Shown here: positions 42,029-47,467 of the stretch, one piece after another
How positions within the stretch are numbered: position 1 is the stretch's first letter
Layout: every line of letters starts with the position of its first letter
Assembly: GCA_964602275.1 (NCBI GenBank)
Contig: CAZRQF010000004.1
Location: 1-47,467, forward strand
Direction of reading: 5' to 3'
DNA: 47,467 nt
Source: RGIG6291 sp964602275
GTDB taxonomy: Bacteria; Bacillota; Clostridia; TANB77; UBA1234
Program-made: the position numbers and the translations under genes
Notes under the pieces: generated by a model
Told to the model about the DNA's origin: nothing
Databases searched by the model: none
The model's input: only the letters and a program-made list of their open reading frames with translations

Positions 42029-42862
42029 ATGATTGATTTATCAAACGAAAATATAATACATGTAAAAAAGAATGGAATTGAATATTTGCAATTTAGAAAA
42101 TTATTAAAATATGACAACATTTTTCATTGCTATACTTTAAAAACTGGTGATTTGAATTTTAGAAGTTATAGTAGTGAAGAAAGAAAAGAAATTGTAAAAA
42201 ATAATTATAATCGTATATGTACCGAGCTTGGAATGGATTATAAAAGCGTTATAAGACCGTTTCAAATGCATACAGATAATATAGCAATAGTTGAAGGAAA
42301 AACTGATGTGCAACCTGATATATATTCGGATAACTATAAAGATACAGATGGCGTGATAACAAATCAAAAAGATATTATTCTTGCAACTACAAATGCTGAT
42401 TGTGTTTTGATACTTTTGTATGATAAAGAAAAAAATGTAATAGCAAATATTCATGCGGGCTGGCGTGGAACATTTAAAAAAATCGCATATAAAGCAGTAA
42501 AAATGATGAAAGAAAAGTATGATAGTAACCCAAAAAACATATTGTGCTTTATTTGTCCATCTATTAGAAAGTGTCATTTTGAAGTAAAGGATGATGTAAA
42601 AAATGAATGTGAAAATTTATTTGCATATACAAACAAATTAAATGAAATTATAAAAGTTGGAAATATAAAAGATGGAGAGCAAAGATATTTTATAGATAAC
42701 ATTTTAATAAACAAAATAATGCTTATGGAAGCGGGAATACACGAGAAAAATATAATAGATAGTAATATTTGCAGTGTATGTAATAGTAATTTAATACATT
42801 CAAGACGAGCAGACGGAGCGGAAAAGTTTGGTCTTGGGACAGCATTAATAAAAATCAAATAA
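42029..42862 (+). CDS. Laccase-domain (YfiH/PgeF family) protein
   Basis: A 277-aa member of the polyphenol oxidase or YfiH family. Bacterial members act on purine nucleosides or edit peptidoglycan precursors (PgeF removes L-Ser from UDP-MurNAc-L-Ser). The metal-site motifs are visible: His in FQMHTDN, Cys in NADCVLILLYD and His in IHAGWRGT. The C-terminal NICSVCNSNLIHSRR matches the family end. Start is the ATG at 42029 with AAGGAGA. Monocistronic by position. The exact substrate cannot be read from sequence. Confidence 0.9.
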   Translation: MIDLSNENIIHVKKNGIEYLQFRKLLKYDNIFHCYTLKTGDLNFRSYSSEERKEIVKNNYNRICTELGMDYKSVIRPFQMHTDNIAIVEGKTDVQPDIYSDNYKDTDGVITNQKDIILATTNADCVLILLYDKEKNVIANIHAGWRGTFKKIAYKAVKMMKEKYDSNPKNILCFICPSIRKCHFEVKDDVKNECENLFAYTNKLNEIIKVGNIKDGEQRYFIDNILINKIMLMEAGIHEKNIIDSNICSVCNSNLIHSRRADGAEKFGLGTALIKIK

Positions 42863-42949
42863 TACCAAAATTTGCATGAATAAATAATATTTAAATTACA
42901 AACTCTAAGCTTGTGAATATATCATAAGAAATAGAGGTGAGAAAATCAA

Positions 42950-43150
42950 ATGAAAGCTTTTTATGCAATTGTATTAACATTAGTAATTATAGGTGGGCTA
43001 AATTGGGGGTTAGTAGGACTATTTAATTATAATTTAGTAGATAGTATTTTTGGTAGTGCAACATGGTTAACAAGAACTATATATACAGTAGTTGGAGTTG
43101 CTGCAATATGTGCATTTACTTTTTATGGTACTAATAAGCAACGAAATTAG
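42950..43150 (+). CDS. DUF378 membrane protein, 66 aa
   Basis: A small DUF378-family protein with two transmembrane helices: residues ~5-27, with the signature GGLNWGLVGLF, and ~42-60. Function unknown. Start is the ATG at 42950 with GAGGTGA. It stands alone between the laccase-domain gene and the cation efflux gene, with a weak hairpin terminator after it. Confidence 0.9.
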   Translation: MKAFYAIVLTLVIIGGLNWGLVGLFNYNLVDSIFGSATWLTRTIYTVVGVAAICAFTFYGTNKQRN

Positions 43151-43157
43151 AAAAAAG

Positions 43158-43193
43158 ATGCAAATCGCATTTTACTATGTGCGGTTTGCATTT
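43158..43193 (+). terminator. Weak terminator after the DUF378 gene
   Basis: A 12-bp stem with one G-U pair (43158-43169 with 43180-43191) followed by only three T. Confidence 0.5.
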
Positions 43194-43220
43194 GACTATT
43201 AACTTTTGATTAGATATAAT
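43192..43220 (+). promoter_or_regulatory. Promoter of the cation efflux gene
   Basis: TTGACT (43192-43197), 17 bp, TATAAT (43215-43220). Confidence 0.7.
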
Positions 43221-43252
43221 CAAAAAATAAATATGTTTTAGGGGGAGTTCTA

Positions 43253-44125
43253 TTGGAAGATGATGCAAAGATTCGTTCAGATGAAACTAAGAAAATTGGT
43301 ATTATAGGTATTATAGGAAATTTGTTTTTATTTGTAATAAAAATAATTATTTCGATTATATCTAAAAGTCAATCAATGTTTGCTGATAGTATAAATAGTG
43401 CAAGTGACATATTAAGTTCTTTAATGACATACATAGGTGGTAAAATTTCAGGTGTTCCATCGGATTATAATCATGATTATGGACATGGAAAAGCGGAATA
43501 TATTTTTTCTATGATAATAAGTCTTATAACAATTTATTTATCTTTTACAATTGCATTAAAAGGTATAACATCATTAATAAAACAAGAAGCGTTTGAATTT
43601 TCAATTTGGCTTGTAATAGTTTGTTTGATAACAATTGCTGTAAAGTCTGCGTTATATTTGTATACTCGAAGAAAAGGCAAAGAAAGTGAAAATATATTAA
43701 TTCTTGCAAATGCACAAGATCATATAAATGATGTTTTAGTAACGCTATCCGTTTTAGTTGGAGTTATTGCAGCATTATTTGATATTTATTGGTTAGATGG
43801 TGTTGTAGCAGTTGGAATTGCTATTAGAATTTGTTATATTGGAATTCAATTTTTTATAGAGAGTTATAAAGTTTTGATGGATACATCAATGCTCGAAGGT
43901 GAAAAAGAAAAAATATATGATATTGTTAAATCATATGGCGAGATAGATCATATAGATAAGATTACTTCAAAATCTGTGGGAAATAAATACATAGTTATAG
44001 TAAAAGTTTCAGTTGATGGAAATATGACGGTAAACGAAAGCCATAAAATTGCCGGAAAATTAAAAGCGGATATATTAAAAATTAAGAACATATATGATGT
44101 TGTTGTTCATATAAATCCAGTATGA
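43253..44125 (+). CDS. Cation diffusion facilitator family transporter
   Basis: A 290-aa divalent-metal/proton antiporter with six predicted helices and a C-terminal cytoplasmic domain (about residue 208 onward). Metal-site candidates are ADSINSASD (residues 44-52) in helix 2, with HDYGHGKAE after it, and AQDHINDV in helix 5. Start is a TTG at 43253 with GGGGGAG (43241-43247); no ATG fits better. Metal specificity (Zn, Mn or Fe) cannot be read securely. Own promoter at 43192-43220. Confidence 0.92.
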   Translation: MEDDAKIRSDETKKIGIIGIIGNLFLFVIKIIISIISKSQSMFADSINSASDILSSLMTYIGGKISGVPSDYNHDYGHGKAEYIFSMIISLITIYLSFTIALKGITSLIKQEAFEFSIWLVIVCLITIAVKSALYLYTRRKGKESENILILANAQDHINDVLVTLSVLVGVIAALFDIYWLDGVVAVGIAIRICYIGIQFFIESYKVLMDTSMLEGEKEKIYDIVKSYGEIDHIDKITSKSVGNKYIVIVKVSVDGNMTVNESHKIAGKLKADILKIKNIYDVVVHINPV

Positions 44126-44160
44126 AATTTAGTTTAACTCTTATAAAAAATAGTCATACC

Positions 44161-44188
44161 AAAAGCACACCTAAAAAGTGTGCTTTTC
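44161..44188. terminator. Hairpin after the cation efflux gene
   Basis: AAAAGCACAC/GTGTGCTTTT (44161-44170 with 44178-44187). Little T-run. The rest of 44189-44330 shows no gene I can support. Confidence 0.55.
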
Positions 44189-44330
44189 CCATAACTACTT
44201 AACTGATTATAGCATAAATTTTTGAAAAAATCAAATAATAGAAATAGACGAAAAAGTAAGCAAATGAAAGCTTTTGACATAAAACATATAAAAGACATAT
44301 TAAGAAAAAACAATAGAGCAAATAAAATGT

Positions 44331-44359
44331 TTGCAAATATTTTAACCATATGGTATCAT
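44331..44359 (+). promoter_or_regulatory. Promoter of 6S RNA
   Basis: TTGCAA (44331-44336), 17 bp, TATCAT (44354-44359), placing the start near 44366. Confidence 0.55.
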
Positions 44360-44365
44360 ATAAAT

Positions 44366-44558
44366 AACCCTACAAGGTGCGTATCACTTGAGTTTTATTT
44401 AGAACCAACATTCTAAAGAAACGGGAGTCTGATTCTCTTGATATGGTGTGCAGGCTCAGTATTTATACTGAGAAGCCCGTAAGTATTAAGGAAGACACCC
44501 ACCTGTGCAAACAGGCTCTTAAATTTGCTCATATGGACGGCTTATGTGGGGGTTTTTT
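44366..44558 (+). ncRNA. ssrS: 6S RNA
   Basis: A ~190-nt RNA that mimics an open promoter and sequesters SigA RNA polymerase in stationary phase. Recognised from the 3' half: GAGAAGCC followed by GACACCCACCTG and a hairpin (CCTGTGCAAACAGG), as in E. coli and Bacillus 6S. The ends pair (AACCCTACA near 44366 with TGTGGGGGTT near 44546) as the closing stem, and the T-run at 44553-44558 is the terminator. The bulge positions of the central bubble were not modelled. Confidence 0.85.
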
Positions 44559-44615
44559 ATGTTTAAAATAAAAATGTGTTCAACTTAAAATAAATATGTT
44601 GAACACATTTTGTAT

Positions 44616-45950
44616 TTATATATCATTAGTAACATTTTCGATTTTTTCTTGTTCTAATTTTTCTTTTTCAATTTTTTCTTGTTCTAATTTTTCTTTTTCA
44701 ATTCTTTCTTGCTCAAGTTTTGCATTATATTCTTCTTCACTCATCCATACTGTTTTTGGTAATGCATCGTAACAATATTTATTACTAGGGTCCCACAATG
44801 TAAAAGAGCCTATACGCAAATCATAACAAGCTTGTACCTGTAACTTAACTTCTTCTGTAGAATATGTTAAATATTTACCTTTGCCTAGCCATGAAGCAGT
44901 AAAATCTTGCAAATATGGTCGTATAACTGCTTTTTTAGCATCGATATCTTCTATTTCATCATATCGTTTTAATGCATCACTTATAGAATAATATATTGTA
45001 TAATATGGACTTTTATCCGGATTTGCAAGTTTATATTCGCCTGATGCATAATGTGATGGATAAACCATAGGACAAATTACATCAACTATTTGAGCTATTG
45101 CAGCAAAGTCTTGTCCAATATTTTCAAAATCGCCATTTCGCTTTGTTATTATTCCAAAAACATCGGCAGAAACAACTACATCATATTCTTCTAATTCAGC
45201 CATAACTTTTTCTAAAAACGAATTTATAGTTTGTGATTTTGTTTTCGTATCTGACTCAAACCCAAAAGCAATTTGCTTTGTTTTTCCTTCGGAAGAAGGG
45301 AAGCGTATATAGTCGAATTGAATTTCATCAAATCCAAGTTGTGCTGCTTCTTTTGCAAGTGAAATAGGATATTCCCATGAAGCTTCATTATATGGATTTG
45401 GCCAATTGTTTCCTGAATAATCAGTCCATAAAGTTCCATCAGATTTTTTATAGGCAATTTCAGGAGTTTTTTTAGCGTATAAAGGGTCTTTAAAAGTAAC
45501 AATTCTTCCAATTACATAAATATCATTTTCTTTTAAAAGTTCAATAGTGCTAGAAATATTAGAAATCATATTTTGACTTGCACCAATATCTATTGCGGTT
45601 TGCACGGACGATTTATATGAAAGTCTGCCAGCTTCATCTTTTATATCTATAACGACCGCATTAAAACCATTACTTTTCATATTTTCAATGGAGCTTTCTA
45701 GCTTGCTTTTTGTACCAGCTGACCAACCTGTTAAATAAATAGCTTTTATATCATCACGAATTACTTTTTGCGGTGTTGTAGGTTCGATAACTTCATCATT
45801 ATCTAAAGGTATATCGCTAGCGATTAGATCGTCGGTAATATCATTATTTTGTTTTTCTTTTGGTTCACTGGCGGGTTTTAAAAAGCAAATTCCAACAAGT
45901 ATACCTAAAAATATACAAATAATGCTAATAATAATTATTTTTTTATCCAT
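44616..45950 (-). CDS. Membrane-anchored putative glycoside hydrolase (COG1306)
   Basis: A 444-aa protein with an N-terminal membrane helix (residues ~4-21), an acidic linker, and a TIM-barrel domain of the putative glycoside-hydrolase family COG1306/DUF4015 (about 75-400). Characteristic segments are AIYLTGWSAG, GFNAVVIDIKDE, FDEIQFDYIRFPS and VSADVFGI. It probably acts on cell-surface polysaccharide; substrate unknown. The C-terminus is a charged helix made of repeated EKLEQEKI units, encoded by two exact 30-bp copies (44642-44701) plus a partial third. Start is the ATG at 45950 with GGGGG 9 nt away. Its promoter lies in a 62-bp sequence duplicated upstream of rhuM. Confidence 0.85.
   Translation of the reverse strand: MDKKIIIISIICIFLGILVGICFLKPASEPKEKQNNDITDDLIASDIPLDNDEVIEPTTPQKVIRDDIKAIYLTGWSAGTKSKLESSIENMKSNGFNAVVIDIKDEAGRLSYKSSVQTAIDIGASQNMISNISSTIELLKENDIYVIGRIVTFKDPLYAKKTPEIAYKKSDGTLWTDYSGNNWPNPYNEASWEYPISLAKEAAQLGFDEIQFDYIRFPSSEGKTKQIAFGFESDTKTKSQTINSFLEKVMAELEEYDVVVSADVFGIITKRNGDFENIGQDFAAIAQIVDVICPMVYPSHYASGEYKLANPDKSPYYTIYYSISDALKRYDEIEDIDAKKAVIRPYLQDFTASWLGKGKYLTYSTEEVKLQVQACYDLRIGSFTLWDPSNKYCYDALPKTVWMSEEEYNAKLEQERIEKEKLEQEKIEKEKLEQEKIENVTNDI
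44642..44701. repeat. Two exact 30-bp tandem repeats inside the hydrolase gene
   Basis: Copies at 44642-44671 and 44672-44701, with a diverged partial third after. Each encodes ten residues of a charged helix (EKLEQEKIEK register), so copy number can change without a frameshift. Confidence 0.9.
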
Positions 45951-45963
45951 AATATCATTCCCC

Positions 45964-46025
45964 CATAAAATGATTATATAGTATGAGAAAAGTAAAAACA
46001 ATCTAAAATAAAATATTGTTGAAAA
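45964..46025. repeat. 62-bp direct repeat, copy 1 (promoter of the hydrolase)
   Basis: Identical to 46976-47037 at 60 of 62 positions (differences at 45993 and 46003). On the minus strand it contains TTGTTT (45996-46001), 17 bp, TATAAT (45973-45978). Confidence 0.95.
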
Positions 46026-46031
46026 CTTGTC

Positions 46032-46964
46032 TTAGGTTAAAAAATTTAAGATTAAATCAATAATTACATTCTTTTCTTTTGGGTTGGATTCTGCAATTAA
46101 TAGAGTTAATGCTGCTAAAGTGTTATTATCAATTATTTGTGTATCATTTTTATATAAAATATCATAAAAATTTAAAAAGTATATAAACAAAGTAGCGGCG
46201 ATTCGTTTATTCCCATCTGCAAATACATGATTTTTAACAATTAAATATAAAAAATTCGCAGATTTTTCTTCAACGCTTTTATAAAGATCTTCACCGTTGA
46301 AAGATTGATATATATTTCCGATAATAGCTTCTAATCCACCGTTTATTCTTTCAATTGCAAATAAATCATTTTTATTATTAAATCTTAGGTCATTAATAAT
46401 ATGTGTGCAGTCATCATAAGTAATCTTCCTTAAATCATTGTTACCATTTGGTCTTTTTAATGTTAAATGATCATAATCATCTAATAAATCTAAAGCTTTT
46501 GAATAATGCCCAATTACTTTTAAAATCTCTTTAGCATCATTTGCTTCAAGCCTTCCGTCAATTCTAGTGGCAATGTCAACTAGCTTAATAGTTTTTTCTA
46601 AATATTCAAGTCTTTTTTGATTAATAGCATAACCTTTTAGCATATAATCTTTTAAAATAGAAGTAGCCCATTTTCTAAAAATTACTCCGTTTTGAGATTT
46701 AACACGATAGCCAACTGAGATAATGACATCGAGATTGTAAAAAGCAACTAGTTTGTCAGAATTTGGAATTTGCATTTTTTGCATATTGCTTTCTTCATTT
46801 AGTTCGTTTTCCTTAAATAAATTTCTAATATGCCTAGAGATTACAGATTGATCTCTGTCAAAAAGTTTTGACATTTGCTCTTGACTTAGCCACACTGTTT
46901 CATCTTTCATATTAACTTCAAGTTTAACATGTTGATTATCAAAAATAATTATTTCATTTTCCAT
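46032..46964 (-). CDS. RhuM-Fic/Doc fusion protein
   Basis: A 310-aa protein with an N-terminal RhuM-family DNA-binding-like domain (residues ~1-120: ETVWLSQEQMSKLFDRDQSVISRHI and GYRVKSQNGVIFRKWAT) and a C-terminal Fic/Doc domain with the active motif HVFADGNKR starting at His246. Doc-type Fic proteins phosphorylate or AMPylate targets such as EF-Tu. RhuM genes often travel on islands and act in toxin-antitoxin-like or phage-defence settings. Start is the ATG at 46964 with GAGGTGG upstream; the GTG within that site is rejected. Flanked by 62-bp direct repeats. No antitoxin gene is visible beside it. Confidence 0.9.
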   Translation of the reverse strand: MENEIIIFDNQHVKLEVNMKDETVWLSQEQMSKLFDRDQSVISRHIRNLFKENELNEESNMQKMQIPNSDKLVAFYNLDVIISVGYRVKSQNGVIFRKWATSILKDYMLKGYAINQKRLEYLEKTIKLVDIATRIDGRLEANDAKEILKVIGHYSKALDLLDDYDHLTLKRPNGNNDLRKITYDDCTHIINDLRFNNKNDLFAIERINGGLEAIIGNIYQSFNGEDLYKSVEEKSANFLYLIVKNHVFADGNKRIAATLFIYFLNFYDILYKNDTQIIDNNTLAALTLLIAESNPKEKNVIIDLILNFLT

Positions 46965-46975
46965 ACTTTCCACCT

Positions 46976-47037
46976 CATAAAATGATTATATAGTATGAGA
47001 AAAGCAAAAACAATGTAAAATAAAATATTGTTGAAAA
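46976..47037. repeat. 62-bp direct repeat, copy 2 (promoter of rhuM-fic)
   Basis: Second copy of the sequence at 45964-46025. On the minus strand it carries TTGTTT (47008-47013), 17 bp, TATAAT (46985-46990). Identity stops exactly at the ribosome binding sites of the two genes. Confidence 0.95.
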
Positions 47038-47040
47038 TGA

Positions 47041-47370
47041 AATATGAATGTGTTAAGATTTATTTGTAAAAAATAGCGGAAGCTACAAAAGATAAGAATT
47101 GAGTGTAAAATAAATTTATGACACTTATGGAATTTTACGGTATATTTCTAAATAGAGAGCGTTGAATAGTTGTAATTATTGGTTGATTATCAAAAATAAT
47201 ACTAAAATAGACTGCAGAGATGTAGACTAAGAGAGAAATCATCGATATTTTGTTGTTATAGCGATTGAAAGACCGATAGTTAGAATCGTCTAAATCGACC
47301 GAAGTGAAAGATTTGGATAAATATATTAAAAACTTTAATGCGTCCACTCGCAAAAAAGGTTTTAACGAAT
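47041..47370. other. Intergenic stretch without a supported gene
   Basis: A minus-strand frame at 47135-47353 (72 codons) has no ribosome binding site and no recognisable family. It may be a decayed gene remnant next to the tRNA. Confidence 0.5.
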
Positions 47371-47414
47371 AAAAAAGTCTTGCTAATTCTTATTTGAAAT
47401 AGCAAGACTTTTTT
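47371..47414 (-). terminator. Terminator after tRNA-Thr
   Basis: AAAAAAGTCTTGCT/AGCAAGACTTTTTT (47371-47384 with 47401-47414), symmetric and therefore bidirectional. Confidence 0.85.
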
Positions 47415-47467
47415 GGAGCTTCCAACGGGAATTGAACCCGTGACCTCATCCTTACCAAGGATGCACT
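47414..47467 (-). tRNA. tRNA-Thr (GGT), partial at window edge
   Basis: On the minus strand the visible 3' part has the anticodon arm CATCC-TTGGTAA-GGATG (anticodon GGT), T-arm ACGGG-TTCAATT-CCCGT and an encoded CCA at 47414-47416. The 5' part lies beyond the window. Confidence 0.9.

Noticed and set aside
44222..44416. 64-codon plus-strand frame
   Set aside because: No ribosome binding site, and its 3' half is the 5' part of 6S RNA and its promoter.
47135..47353. 72-codon minus-strand frame near the window end
   Set aside because: No ribosome binding site or recognisable motif; kept only as a possible remnant.

Overview
The window is AT-rich chromosomal DNA from a low-GC, spore-forming, strictly anaerobic Firmicute, most likely class Clostridia. 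The evidence is an intact sigK with a pro-sequence, spoIVA, a cotJABC spore-coat operon, a class III (glycyl-radical) ribonucleotide reductase, strong AGGAGG ribosome binding sites, near-consensus TTGACA/TATAAT promoters, and gene families typical of gut Clostridia. The genus cannot be fixed from sequence alone. There is no prophage, CRISPR array or intact insertion sequence.

Layout. 1-1400: five AT-rich ~44-bp direct repeats and three small genes of unknown function. 1400-4330: a transcription unit opening with a Trp-rich leader peptide and a terminator, followed by a frameshifted FAD-dependent dehydrogenase and trpS. 4370-5660: cotJA-cotJB-cotJC. 5700-11030: a hypothetical gene, pyruvate kinase, alpha-glucan phosphorylase and an unrecognised, possibly sporulation-linked gene. 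11170-18000: a 2152-residue protein with about 19 MucBP-like repeats but no export signal, preceded by a small overlapping gene. 17986-21770: GH57 branching enzyme, a DUF4912 protein and a GT4 glycosyltransferase. With the phosphorylase these form a glycogen/alpha-glucan module around the giant gene. 21880-23900: spoIVA and two small membrane proteins. 24000-27360: accessory stretch with a structured intergenic region, an Rpn-family nuclease, a CA microsatellite, and a broken pilin-like gene whose 3' end is sharply adenine-depleted, as in the variable region of a diversity-generating retroelement. 27500-33620: a DUF6514-like protein, topA, murG, rqcH and an exported protein. 33700-37340: nrdD, glutaredoxin-like nrdH, nrdG and a ferredoxin-thioredoxin-reductase-like protein, which suggests ferredoxin-driven dNTP synthesis. 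37440-38190: two small genes. 38329-38800: a CAT-anticodon tRNA and a tRNA-Tyr interrupted inside its anticodon by a 201-nt group I intron. 38900-41480: sigK, then KDPG aldolase and KDG kinase. 41470-44130: TspO, a laccase-domain protein, a DUF378 protein and a cation efflux protein. 44330-44560: 6S RNA. 44616-47037: an exported putative glycoside hydrolase and a RhuM-Fic protein inserted between two 62-bp copies of the same promoter region. The window ends inside a tRNA-Thr on the minus strand.

The strongest candidates for something new are the compact group I intron splitting the tRNA-Tyr anticodon, the adenine-depleted variable-region-like segment of the pilin-like gene, the Trp-leader attenuator upstream of trpS (Firmicutes usually use a T-box there), the cytosolic-looking MucBP-repeat giant inside a glycogen cluster, and the promoter duplication around rhuM-fic.
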